Part shown: positions 36,520 through 48,490 of the stretch, piece by piece | Position numbering within the stretch: position 1 is the first letter of the stretch | Layout of the letters: each line of letters opens with the position of its first letter | From: Dermatemys mawii | Taxonomy: Eukaryota > Chordata > Testudines > Dermatemydidae | Assembly (NCBI GenBank): GCA_007922305.1 | Contig: ML677334.1 | Location: 14,642,318-14,706,317 of the forward strand | Length of the DNA stretch: 64,000 bases | Direction of reading: 5' to 3' | Notes under the pieces: model-generated | The model's database searches: none | What the model saw: the letters and a program-made list of their open reading frames with translations, nothing else | What the model was told of the DNA's origin: nothing | Position numbers and translations under genes: made by a program

Positions 36520-37281
36520 GCATAAGTAGTATCTTCAGCTCATGAATATTAAATTTGTCAAGACAAGCCCATGAAGGTGATGGGCCAATGAAAAGGTGAA
36601 ATTGGCTGATAGTTGGACGTGTCTTGCAACTTCAGTGATGTTGTGGAAAGAGAAGAATAAAATCCCTCTGAAATGAGATACCAATTCAGCACTTTCACCT
36701 CAGCACTCTCTCATCTTTCCTCAGCTTGTTCATCACAGCTCATCAAAGCAAATAAACAGAAGCAAAAGACACAGAACAAAGAAGCCACAACAAAACATCA
36801 AGAAGAAACAACTTTCCATTCCAGTACTGCTTCTGCAACATTTTGACAGCAGCTGGAATTCAGCATAATTGTAGCGATGTTTGCAAAAGCACTTCTAAGG
36901 GATTAGATATCAGTTGTTATTGCAATAATATGAATGTGATATTGAAATGCTATTGCAATTTAAGATATTACCAACTTCCGTAAAGTAGCAATTTGTTCAG
37001 ATGGAGAACACCTGCAGAGAGACATGAGCTAACCTGAGTGAAAACAGAGAACTTATTGAATTGACATTGAATTTACTATTCTTAGCTTTCATTTCCCTGT
37101 CTCAAGACCACTCCTTCAGTAGATTTGGTTAGATTATAAGAAGTGTTGCTATTTCAATTCAAAAATTCTAGAATGTTGTCTTTCTTCAATCTCATAGGGC
37201 TTAGTTAAGAAAACTTACTTCTGCCTGTTTGTGATATTCATAATAAACCAAACAAGAGTCACGAGCACTTAAAGCAAATTA
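36520..37281. other. Non-coding, nothing recognised
   Basis: A spacer between the LTR-like copy and the 37282-39741 element. No gene was recognised. Confidence 0.45.
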
Positions 37282-39741
37282 CACTGGTCTACAATTTTTT
37301 AGAAGTCGTCTGCTTCAGAGATAAAATGTGATATTTATTATGTATTTTGATGTGCTAAATTCAAATATGACAATTAAAACAACTGATTGGTTACTGTTTC
37401 TAAGATATTTAAGTTTTTACTATTATGTCTATGTATATTGTGTAGATAGTAGAGTTTTAATCATAAATTGTAAACCTAGGTCTTTTCATGTGTTTATGGT
37501 TGCTTTACATTATAATATTTCACCTGTTCTCTTTATGTAACACTTTAAAAATCAGCAAAAGGGTTATATAAATAAAATGTATTATGAAACAAAAGGCAAA
37601 AAACTATTATGTACATAGTTTAGTCCTATTCAGTGTCTACTTGGCGCTTCTTGGCTTGTCTCTTGTATTCATTAAATGGAGCATCTCTTGTCATTGTCCA
37701 GCAATAGTCTGCAAGCACTGATGGACTTCATTTGCCCTGATAGCGTTTCTCCATTGTTGCAATGTCCTGGTGATATCGCTCGCCGTGCTCATCGTTCACT
37801 GCTCTGCAGTTCGGTGGAAAAAAATCTAGACGAGAGTGCAAAAAATGTATCTTTAGTGACATGTTGCAACCAAAGATTTTGTATGCCTTGAGGAGGTTTT
37901 CCACCAACAACCTGTAGTTGTCTGCCTTGTTGTTTCTGAAAAAATGTATTGCCACTGACCGGAAGGCTTTCCATGCTGTCTTTTCCTTGCCACGCAGTGC
38001 ATAGTCAAATGCATCATCTCGAAGAAGTTCATGAATCTGAGGACCAACAAAGACACCTTCTTTTATCTTAGCTTCACTTAATCTTGGAAATTTTCCACGG
38101 AGGTACTTGAAAGCTGCTTGTGTTTTGTCAATGGCCTTGACAAAGTTCTTCATCAGACCCAGCTTGACGTGTAAGGGTGGTAACAAAATCTTCCTTGATT
38201 CAACAAGTGGTGGATGCTGAACACTTTTCCTCCCAGGCTCCAATGACTGTTGTGTATCCAGTCTGCAGATCAAGCAAGAGAGCAACAACCTTCAAATCAC
38301 CACAAAGCTGCCACTGATGTTGGTCATAGTTTATGCACCTCAAAAGTTGTTTCACGTTGTCATAGGTTTCCTTCATATGGACTGCATGACCAACTGGAAT
38401 TGATGGCAAAACATTGCCATTATGCAGCAAAACAGCTTTAAGACTCGTCTTCGATGAATCAATGAAGAGTCTCCACTCATCTGGATCGTGAACGATGTTG
38501 AGGGCTGCCATCACACCATCAATGTTGTTGCAGGCTACAAGATCACCTTCCATGAAGAAGAATGGGACAAGATCCCTTTGACGGTCACGGAACATGGAAA
38601 CCCTAACATCACCTGCCAGGAGATTCCACTGCTGTAGTCTGGAGCCCAACAGCTCTGCCTTATTCTTGGGTAGTTCCAAATCCCTGACAAGGTCATTCAG
38701 TTCAGCTTGTGGTTCAGAGGAGGAGGATGGAAGAAAATGTGGGTCCTGTGACATTGATGGTTCAGGACCAGAAGTTTAATCCTCTTCCTCTTCCTCGTCT
38801 GACTCAAGTGAGAATGATTCTGGTGCATCAGGAACTGGCAGTCCTTCTCCGTGGGGTGTTGGGCGTATAGCTGATGGAATGTTTGGATAATGCACAGTCC
38901 ACTTTTTCTTCTTTGACACACCTTTCCCAACTGGAGGCACCATGCAGAAGTAACAATTGCTGGTATGATCTGTTGGCTCTCTCCAAATCATTGGCACCGC
39001 AAAAGGCATAGATTTCCTTTTCCTGTTCAACCACTGGCGAAGATTTGTTGCACAAGTGTTGCAGCATATGTGTGGGGCCCACCTCTTGTCCTGATCTCCA
39101 ATTTTGCAGCCAAAGTAAAGGTGATAGGCTTTCTTAACCATAGTGGTTATACTGCGCTTTCGTGATGCAAAAGTCACTTCACCACAAACATAGCAGAAGT
39201 TATCTGCACTGTTCACACAAGTACGAGGCATCTCTGCTCACTTTGGCTAAACAGAAATGTGTCCCTTTGCAAAATCAAACACTGACAAATAAGAGAGCAC
39301 GACACTGTATGATTTCTAGAGCTGCTATAGGGCAATTTGTTCAGCAGAGTGATGTAAGCTTTGTTATGATTGCATCATCCATGACTTCTAAGAATAACAT
39401 GATTCAATTCATATCATGTATGATGCAATACCAGCTTCAGATTGCATCATTCATGGTTTTGCCTAAAAAGCAAGTACTGTCCAAACCCAGTCATAGATTT
39501 ATTCATAGATCCAGTCAAAGATGTATTTTAGTCATTTCTGGTTTAAATTGAGATCCCTTCCCTTTATAACTCACTTATTCTCTGCCATTCCCATGTCAAG
39601 GGTCGTATATACTGACCCAACAGCATATCTCGAAAACTAGAGCCAATCAACAATTTTAAGCATCATTTTCATTCTCAGTGACCCAGAATTAGTAAAGTTT
39701 GACTACATTTATTTCAGAAGCATTTTGGCTGTAGAGCAGTG
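37282..39741 (-). mobile_element. Putative 2.46-kb DNA transposon of unassigned family
   Basis: A broken gene (37626-39231) is enclosed by two non-coding arms whose outer ends are inverted copies: left CACTGGTCTACA, right (reversed) CACTGCTCTACA, then a second match about 95-105 bp inward, where left GATTGGTTACTGTTTCTAAGATAT aligns with right-reversed GATTGGCTCTAGTTTTCGAGATAT (17 of 24). The flanking TTA on both sides (37279-37281, 39742-39744) fits an eroded TTAA or similar target. The right arm also holds repeated GATGCAATC/GATTGCATCAT words (39375-39452). Evidence for mobility is the paired ends; superfamily is not known to me. Confidence 0.62.
37626..39231 (-). pseudogene. Broken zinc-finger/transposase-like gene
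   Basis: Starts MPRTCVNSADNFCYVCGEV (39231) and ends KKRQVDTE-stop at 37626; the intact frame would be about 535 codons. In order: N-terminal C-x2-C and C-x2-C pairs (CYVC; CCNTC, residues 13-60) like a ZAD/THAP-type finger, a third CYFC (about residue 93), an acidic serine-rich linker, then a compact domain with FIDSSKTSLKAVLLHNGN, CGDLKVVALL, and NDEHGERYHQDI. The spacing of D (FIDSS), D (GDLK) and E (DEHGE) could be an RNase H-fold DDE core; this is my inference. Known family members (insects, cnidarians, fish) have no assigned function that I can cite. Lesions: TAA stop at about 38776, a deletion with frameshift near 38250 that removes a Cys-rich block, and a Trp-to-stop at about 37728. 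Confidence 0.8.
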
Positions 39742-39769
39742 TTATCTTACTCCATCTATAAATTGTTTT

Positions 39770-40143
39770 GTTCTAGACAGGGGTCTCCAAACTTTATGAG
39801 ACCAGGGCCATATTAGATTTTTGAAGGGGCTTCGTGGGCTGAAGTGACTGTGAAAAAATTCAATATATGCAAATATATGCAAAATCCCCCCCGTTGCTCC
39901 TCTGGCCACTGCTGCGCCCTCCCCCCTTTGCTCCTTTGGCCACTGCCACATCCCCCTCTTTACTTCTTCGGCCACTGCCACAGGGGCACTCACCCCTCTG
40001 CACAAGGGGCTGCTGGCAGCAGCTCTTGGGGGGAGGGTAGCAGCAGCCTCTCCACGTGCCTGCTCAGCTGAAGGGCCAGACAAATCGAAGCTGCGGGCCG
40101 GATCCGGCCCCTGGGCCATAGTTTGGAGACTCCTCTTGTATGT
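39770..40143. mobile_element. Second hAT-type element (CAGGGGTCTCCAAACT ends)
   Basis: Starts CAGGGGTCTCCAAACT (39778) and ends AGTTTGGAGACTCCTC (40135), near-perfect inverted repeats with a last-base change. The interior includes GGGCCGGATCCGGCCCCTGGG, a short palindrome typical of this family, and three tandem variants of GCTCCTCTGGCCACTGC (39896-39975). The left flank GTTCTAGA (39770-39777) is a good hAT target; the right flank has diverged. About 358 bp, non-autonomous. Confidence 0.82.
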
Positions 40144-40159
40144 GATACATTAGGTCATG

Positions 40160-41145
40160 ATTCCTGTGTGAAGCCCTTTGACAGATGATTATGCTGTACT
40201 TTAGTTACAGTGAAAGTGACCTACAGCTTACCCTTGACAGGATCCCAGAAACAACTAAACAGCTTGGACTCACTATTAACCTGGAAAAAAAATAAATGAA
40301 GTCCTCATCCAACCAGCCTCATCAACCATTACCACTGAGCCAAACATCACCAGCAATTGCATAGGGCTAACGAATGCAATCACTTTACATATCTTTTGCA
40401 GTACCATCTGAAGTGATGGTTCCCTGGTTCAAGAAATGTCAAATAGTGTACAAAGGACAAGTCAGGTCTTTGGAGAATTTTGCCATACAATACCCAAACA
40501 GTCAGCAAAACTGATACTATACAATGCAGCCATGGTAGCCACTCTTTTATATAGGTGTGAAACATAGACAGTTTATAGCACACACTACTAATCAACTTGA
40601 AAAATTTCATGTACGCTGTCTCCAATCCATTTTGACAGTAGTGAGACCACGTCTCAAATATTAGCATCATGGGAAAGGCAAAACCAAACAACATTGAGGA
40701 AATACAGTGCCCTCCCCCAGAGTACGTTTATATAGAACAAATTCACTTATAGTGGGGTTGCAGCTTTGGATTTAATTACTTTAATTGGAATCCATGGGAA
40801 CGCGGCCCCCGCTATAACGCAGTCCCCGCACTAAGACAGTACCATGCATGGATTCCAAACCCCACGTTCTAGTGAGGGTCCAGTGCAATAATTAAATCTC
40901 AGCTTAGACGGACAAGTCATGTTATCAAAACGGGCAATGATAGACTCACAACAATTTTTCTATGGAAAGTTGACATTTGTAAAGTGCAGGAGGGATGGTC
41001 AACAAAAATGCTTCCAAAAAGCCCAAACACCAACACTTAAGCAGCATCTCAGTTCATGCAACATAAATATTGGTAACTTTGATATTTAATGTAGGCCTAG
41101 ACAAGGACCAACCTAACTAGAGAGCAACTACCAGTAAATGTGAAC
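40160..41145 (+). pseudogene. LINE reverse transcriptase C-terminus, split by Tigger
   Basis: On the plus strand, across several frames: a DDYAVL-like catalytic box (about 40185), KQLGLTINLEK (about 40258), then FGR-like and AVLPTLL-region residues, ETWTVY-like and NQLEKFHVRCLQSIL (about 40590-40630). After the TA-flanked insert at 40703-40886 the same protein resumes with IIKSQLRRTSHVIKTGNDRL and continues to IGNFDI and RPRQGPT (about 41105). These are the post-catalytic and C-terminal blocks of a non-LTR RT, in correct order. Stops and shifts are frequent; the 5' part is missing, abutting the hAT element. Confidence 0.8.
40703..40886. mobile_element. Tigger-type MITE inserted into the LINE
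   Basis: Ends CAGTGCCCTC...GAGGGTCCAGTG form inverted repeats; the left flank is TA (40703-40704), and the right is CA (40886-40887), one base changed. The interior has GGAACGCGGCCCCCGCTATAACGC, typical of Tigger ends. LINE coding words continue on both sides, so this inserted after the LINE. Confidence 0.78.
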
Positions 41146-42877
41146 ACTTTTCCCTCTTCACTATTAGTTTTTCCTCAGAGAGTCATGGCAAGTCTTTACT
41201 GGGAGCTGGGGTCCCTGACTGGTTCACAGTTTCTATTTAAACCAAGCACAGTTACTGGAAGTTATCTATACAAATGAGTTTTCCCTCCTTAAGACTGCTT
41301 CCCATGACGTGTTTGCTCCTGCTGCTGATCTCCAGGTAACCTGATCCTGCCTGCCTCCTAAGAGTTGACTCCTGATTTTTCTCTGGCCTATCTCAGATTC
41401 TAATCTGATATCTGACAATCCCATTTTGACTCCTTACCCCATTCTGACCACTAGGTCAAACCCCTCAATGTCACAATCATGACAAAATCTGCCTGTTTCT
41501 GTGTGACATGTGTTTGAAATCTTGAGCTTCATGGCTAAGGCTATACTGCCACATGAGGACACATGACGTGATATTGTCAATAGACAGTCATATATAAGGC
41601 AGGACTCGCTACTTATTTTGGAAAATTAATATAATTTGGTCTTCATATAATTAATATATTAAAATTTATTTTTGATTTAGGTGATTGAAATTTCTAGGAA
41701 ATAGACATTTCAAAAATTGTTCTTCTTTCTGAAACAACAAAAACAAATACTTTCAAAATGTCTCACTAAGTGACACTTTTTTTTTGTTTGAGAATATCTT
41801 ATGATTTTTTTCATTTGTATAAATTTTACACTTTTTCTGGACGTCTTACATTATTTTATGACACATCAGAAGTAGTGCATAATATATATCAGTGTCAGAT
41901 TGTTTCATTAAAACATAAACAAGGCACATTTTGATCTGGAAAAGGAGAGGCTGTTTTAATCAGTATGAAGTAATGGTTGCCCTTAATAATCTATAACTAA
42001 AATTAAAATAGAATATTTGAACTGTTGTATTATGACATGTCAGAAGCAATAATGCATATTATTTAATACTACTGTAATGTCATGTAAAACTAATATAAAA
42101 CAAAACCTATGAAATAAACTTTGAAATTAAATTTCAGAATTCTGTAATAAAATTTCAAAATTTTCTGAAATGATTTTTAAAAAATATTTTCCCCCAGGAA
42201 TTTGTCAAAAATTGGCACAATTCCATCTTGTTTCCATTTGACAAATGTTGTTTTTCATCAAAACCAATTTTGATTAAAATTTTCCAACCACTTGTTAGTT
42301 TTTTGCATCACACAAATTCGAGATAAACCATAAAGACACATATAAGTGCTTTGATGAACTGAGTCCATAAAGCAGAAATAGACATTTTTAGATAAAGGAA
42401 TCAGAATACCTGGGCAATAAAAATAAGAATATTACTCTATACATTTGCTTATATGTTATTTCATATGCAGTTATTCAAAAGTTCTGCAAGTAAATACTCC
42501 GCCCATGCTGCATTTAAAAGTGGCAACAATGCCTAAACTGTTTCTCTTGTGCAGGATCCCTGGAACATGGATGATTTTATTGATTAAAGATAGGCAAGAG
42601 TCCATAAGTCTGCCTGCTTTGACTGTATCTGCCTGTCTACATTGACTGACAGGATGACAGAATATGGAGCTGAGAAAAATAAAAGGACCCAGAAACACTT
42701 TGAACATTAGAGGAACTTTACTCCTGTTGAGCTGTTGTATTTCCCTTGAAGCTTTAGGATTCCGTTCATCAGCAATGCTGCCCATAGTGTCTCTGTGGGT
42801 GTCCAAGGCTCGGTTCCTGTGGAGCCCAAGTCTGAATAAAGAGCTCAAAGTTTGCCGCACTACTTCTGTATAACTTA
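41146..42877. other. Non-coding, possible repeat at left
   Basis: At 41290-41490 a pyrimidine-rich stretch ends GGTCAAACCCCTCAATGTCACAA, reminiscent of LTR-like ends, but no partner end was found. The rest is AT-rich with no gene. Confidence 0.4.
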
Positions 42878-43532
42878 GGTCATGGTTACACTTACAAGAT
42901 TATAGTGCTATTGGTTTTAGCGGTCCCCTTATACAGTAATATGAATAGCGCTATTGTATGTCCACACTGAGGCGCGCCAGCATTATAGCATGGCCACATT
43001 TGCGGCACTTAATGCGGCATTAAGAGCAGCACATTAGGGCAGGTATTCCAGCATTCAGCTGGGTGCAACGTGCTTTTTAAACGAGGGGGTAAGGGGGGAC
43101 GTGTTGTGTGTATGCGGAGGGAGAGAGCCAGTGTTTTTTCCGTTCTTCTGAGAGCCTGTCAACACGTGTCCGTTCACAGAGGGCTTTGTTTTCACACAGG
43201 CTTCCTCCTTAAACATTTGCACTGCTTATCTGCCAAGTTAAGAGAGAAACTCTAAAGAGGTACTTCCGCATTCCTCCAGCCAAGTTCAAAACAAAGAGAA
43301 GAGACGTCAGTTGCCTTAAATGGCTCTAGGCATCTCAAGAGATCACTTGTAGCGCAGTGGGTGTCCACATTCTTGCTGTAGTGCTTCAGCAGCTGCGCTA
43401 CAGCCCTTATTCCCCATGCGGAGGGGGATTACCTCTACTTGCTCTACTTGACTTGCCAGTGTGGACAGGGAGGAGGTTATAGCGCTCCTGGGGGCTTTAT
43501 AGCACTATAAAGTGCCAATGTAACCAAGGCCC
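42878..43532. mobile_element. MITE with 'TGGTTACA' ends
   Basis: The left end GGTCATGGTTACACTTACAA (42878) pairs with the reverse complement of the right end, GGCCTTGGTTACATTGGCAC (ending about 43532). Both arms continue with TATAGTGCTAT words. About 655 bp, GC-richer core, with mirrored GCGCTATAGC-type words. The family ('...GGTTACACTGGCGCTTTA...') is familiar from turtle genomes and is probably hAT-derived. No transposase frame or clean target duplication. Confidence 0.72.
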
Positions 43533-46500
43533 CAGACTGCAGCATCTCCCTGGCTCTGACTGAGGAAGAAGTCATGTTCATAAGATCACCATATGGATAA
43601 TATATTGCTTTTTTCACCAAGCATGCGTTCAGAGAGCATTCTCATTAACAAGCACATTTCAGTGGGCTATTATTAGATGTCATTTCTGGTTCTGCTCTAA
43701 TTAGCACAAATCTGAACATTTTAGGATGGCCTCAAATGTAATGATATCATGGCTGTACTTTTCCATGTGGACTAATTGTGTCTAAGAGACAGAACTGACA
43801 TTAATTCTGATTTTTGCACCTTCCCCCACCATCCATAGACAGGGAGATAAAATCCTTGTCAGTCTTTAATTATGCTGTATTTATATTTGTCGCAGGTGAT
43901 ATACAGCATCCCGCTCTTGGCCAGTTTTCTGGATTAAGCTTTCCTGTTTGGCTGACTGTTAGTTTGGGCCTATAAGGGATAGTGTATAACCCAGATTATT
44001 CTCTGTAGCCATTGGTTGATTTATACCATAATGAGAATTATGAAGTCTCTTGATTACTACTGAATTGTATTTGAACTTAAAGAGAATAATATATTGGGAT
44101 ACTTTATACTAGGTGTATGTGTATCAGTGTTATAATCCCATTCCTAGATTTATGCCAACATCTATTGTAATTTGTTGGGTTTGGGTTTTTGGTTTTTTGT
44201 TTTTTTTCTGATTCTCTGTCTCTCTATTAGCTGTGGAGATCTCACTAAGTCAGTCTTGCCTTGTGTCAATTCTGCATGAACTCAAGAGATGTTAGCCTTC
44301 TAACTTCAAAGGACCCCAGAACCTGAGAACAGCTCTACTCTAGGCTACTACTCACCTTATTTTCAGGTTTCCAACAAGATGGATGAGAGCTATATATGGC
44401 AGCAGTAATTTAGTGGTGGGGCTCAAAATAGCTACAAAGGTATCTTTCTGGGATTTGATGCATTGTGACTATGCTGTCTGCTGGGAGACTGTTGGTCAAG
44501 ACTAAAGGCAGATTATCTTATCTAGAGTCTCTGGTACTTGAATTGTGTTCTTAAGGTCTACTTTCATATGTCTGAAGGATCTCACTGTGCCTGCTTTCCT
44601 TTCAGTAGCTCTGCTGATGCAGCAGGTGTCTGTGAAATATAGCAGAAGCAAAAAATGTGGCCCAAAATGAAAATTAAGCAACAATTTGTTTCTCCAGGAT
44701 GGTCACTTAAAAGAGCTTTGAGTGCACTTCTCAATTACTTCAAAAGGAAGTGGCCATTTTGAAAAAGAAATCCAGTTCCAACAAATGCAATGCACATGAA
44801 AACACTCCAAAATGATAGACTGAAATATAGTTGTCCTTTGCTGCATGCATGCTTAATTTGCACAAATCTCTGTTAATCCATCCAAAATATATCCAATTAG
44901 ATAAAGAAACAAATAGAATCATTGTGTGAATGGGGAAAATATTTTTCTGGGCAATTTGTATTCATTTTTCATAAAGAAACAGACAATGAAAACAGCTACA
45001 GCTTGTATATGTTTCCAAATACCACATGGTTCATGGGATCTCCAACAAAATTATGGAATTACACAATTTTACAACTTGTCAAAGCTGTAAGACCAGACAA
45101 TTCAAAACCAGACAATGCTGCATAGACATAAAATCTTAGGGTGGGAGTTCTAGCAAAACAATCTGATGTGGTCTGAAAGTATTTAAGAATTAAATTTTTG
45201 TATAAATACAGGATAATGATAGATATTAATAAGAAAAATACATATACTGTACACTCAGAAGTGAAACTTCAGCAACAGCCACTCTACTATGTGCCCTCAT
45301 TAATGCTTAATGAGACATAGTGCCTTCTAGAAAATGACTTGATATGGAATGGTTATGGTGACAGATCTATATTAATTTTGAAATCATGTTTGACATACAG
45401 GTGAATAAAGCTAATAGGGAATTTTAAGAAAATATAAGTCCTGTCCCTTTAAAGGCAGACAGAGAACTGGATTCAGGTTGACACCATCTGCTATGATAAT
45501 GATTAAGATGAAAAATCATGGACGTTGGTCTAGAACAAAGACCAATGGCCCAGGGAGAAGCATTGCTTATTTGAGAAACAAAATATGGAGGTGGGCTGAG
45601 ACAACTATTGTTTGGCTGCATTTTCACTGGAAATTATGAATGGAGTGCAGGAACTACAAGCTGCTTGTCAAAAAGCACTGAATACAATCCTGAATGAAAC
45701 TGGAAACATTAAAGAGGCATTTCAAGGTACACTGTCATACTGCATTGAAGAGGGCCTCTGTGTAAACACTTTTGTATAGGATTCTTGGTAATATATTGTT
45801 CTGGGCATGGCATTCAAATGCCTTGGGGAAGGGAAAACTGTAGCTGGGATGATGACATGAGATACCTTAATGATATGAGGCAAGAAGGGAAATTATATCT
45901 GCCTTGAGAGTTGAGATGTTTCTGATGACTAACTGGCCAAAGGGTCATAGGCATGCAGCAATTCTCCATAAATGCTGTATTTTTGGATTTGAATATATCT
46001 GCCCTCCACACACCCACATCATATATAATTTGAAAGCTTTATTTTATCTACGTTTTAGATGAGGTGTAATGTAGAGCTGTCAACTAGTGCCATAAACCTA
46101 TAGGTGTGGTACATTGGTACCTAAAATGAATGTCATTTTATTGCATAGTTCCAGAGGCACTGCAATATGACTAAAGTGTTTACTTTAATTTGAACATTGT
46201 CATGTGGTGCTCACTAGTCAAAGCCATTTTGTTTCCAGAAAGGATGAAGCTTTAAAATGTGAAAAAAAATGAATATCGACATTTTGCAATATAATGACAT
46301 GAAATATTTTCACATCCCATATTCTTAATTAGTGAAGTATCTCATAAATGATTATAATAGGGTTTTTTAAAATATATAATATAAATTTGCTGACCAGTTC
46401 ATTCTCACACTGAAGGTTGTGCATCTGTTGCAGTAGATTGTGTGCCCATAGTTTGTACTGCATAGTGGGTAGATAGAAATGTCGGTGTGTTCCTAATGTA

Positions 46501-46824
46501 CTGCTTATGCACTTGTCTGTTTTTGTACATACAATGTAGCATCTAGTCTACCTTTCAGAAACTTTTAAGATATATTTTTTATGCATGCAGTAATAGTCTT
46601 TGAAATTTTCTATAAATTAACTTTTTTAATTCAGTGACGCTGATGCATGGGTCAGTTTTATTGTTAAGGATGACAATATATTGCTTCAATCAAAGTGCTT
46701 GCTAACAGAAATGGCAATTTTGATGATAATATATAAATCTAATTTAGAGCAAGTTTGTATTCTTGCAAAAAATGAAAAGTGGTGATAATGCTAACAATAT
46801 ATTTCACAAATTTTATCTCTACAG
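43533..46824. other. 3.3 kb without recognisable genes
   Basis: AT-rich. No coding similarity. CATTTTGCAATAT at 46280-46292 is the exact reverse complement of 48661-48673 on the other side of the next pseudogene. Confidence 0.45.
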
Positions 46825-48490
46825 GGAAGTTACAGTATATGAAGAAATGGAAGCTAAAACTTACATTAAAGAGAGTCTCCACACGACTTGAAAAATGTGC
46901 TGTTTATCAGGAGTGTCAAAAGAATGAAAAACTGTCAAAAGCAACCAGAGCTGGACAGAATTCTGTAATGCTGGCAGCAGAAAACAGGAGAGATTAATTG
47001 TGTTGGTGGCTACTGGATGAATTCTCTAGTTTAGGTGATCTGGTACCAATATTATATCACAGGGTTGCTTTCAGAAATACACAAGCAAGCCAAATTTGAC
47101 ACATTTCAGAGCTGTACTGAAGCCAAGGAAGGAAACAGACTGAAGCTCCTCAGACAGTATGATGTTAACCTGGTTCTACAGCAACCAGAGCAAGTATGCC
47201 CTCCAGCAATGGGTCCTATTGCATGATTTGCTGTGCAAAACACACAGAGAAGAAACTTCATAAAAGAGAAACATTTGAGAGAGGCTGCACTTAAAAGAGG
47301 AGATGATGATGTGTTGAGTGGAAGATGTGCAGAAGACTTGATTACTACAGATGCAGTTTGTCACTCAACATGCCTTTTGTCCTATTAAGAGTAAAATGAA
47401 TCTCAAAGCAAAACCATCCAAGTTACACTGTGATAATACAGTAACTGTGACTTTTCATTTCACCAGGTAATTGAAGAGTTGGAAACTTATCTTATGTACA
47501 ACAAGAAGGCTCTTTTACAGGTAAGAGCAGAAAAACATTATGGTTCTCAAATTTCATTCTACGAACAGCATGGACAAGGTAAATCTACCATTGTTCTGAG
47601 TGGCATAATATCATTAGCTGATGCTATCCAAGCTGCTAGTAATCTGAATCAGGAATTTAAGTCATACGTATGTTCTGTGGATTTTCTTCTGGAAAGTGAG
47701 TCTGATGAAAAGCTTTCAAATGAACAAATGGCCATTCCTTTTGTCTGAAAAGCCAAAATGAAAGCCTCAGAATATTATCTAAAGCCGGTTATTGTAGTTT
47801 ACAGAGGTCAGTGATTTTTTGTGGCCCATTTGGTTCAGAAGTTTGACCTTTGGTTGCTAGGTAAAGAGGTGCATAATTCAGCCAACAATGAGACATTCAG
47901 AAAGACATCTCTGAATTGCAAAGTGCCTAATATTTAACAATTCCAAAATTATCACACCACTGCACATAAGTATTGCTGCACAGCTACCCAATGAGTTTGG
48001 GTCTCATAATTTAATTGATATACTACACCTTCATGGATAGAATAGATTATAATGAGCTGAGGCAATTCATCACTAGTCTTGCAAAACAGGAAGTAGAAGG
48101 GTTCCAGGGATGTGTGTACATTCCAAATGGAATTGTACCATTTCATGCTGGTGAAAATCTCATTCATGAAGGAGATGATAATATAGATATCAACATAGAG
48201 ATCATTGATGGGGAAAAATACCTTCCAATCAATGGCTAGAGGGTTATTTCAAGAACAGTCTGGAGATAATCCAGCATTCCAAGAAATATCACTGAAGCAT
48301 GGGAAAGAAATGTCTCTTATACGGTGTTCAGTATTTGAAAAACCCAGAACATTTTCAGAACCACGTCACCACGAAAAAGTACGTGAGAAAGTCAACTGTC
48401 TGTAGTCAGAACAATCTTCCTGACACAGAACTATGTACATGTCAATGCAATGAAGACTGTGGTAACTTACATACTCTTGACAGAGAATAG
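46825..48490 (+). pseudogene. Broken zinc-finger-like gene of an unnamed repeat family
   Basis: Pieces of one protein appear in order but in shifting frames. A Cys block is at about 47195-47260 (SYCMICCAKHTEKKLHKRETF), then DLITTDAVCHSTCLLSY at about 47338-47390 (H-x3-C pair), VIEELETYLMYNKKALLQ (47468), HYGSQISFYEQHGQGKSTIV and SLADAIQAASNLNQEFKS (47530-47660), LLESESDEKLSNEQ (to 47730), then after a gap ELRQFITSLAKQEVEGFQG, CVYIPNGIVPFHAGENLIHE and GDDNIDINIEIIDG (48055-48215), and SMARGLFQEQSGDN (48232 onward). The order and the zinc-finger-like ends match a family seen as many hypothetical proteins in animals with repeat-rich genomes. No function is established. Stops, gaps and shifts show a pseudogene. 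AG acceptor-like sites with pyrimidine tracts precede 46825 and 47464. Confidence 0.7.

Noticed and set aside
42471..42860. 129-codon minus-strand frame
   Set aside because: No recognisable domain or repeat relation.
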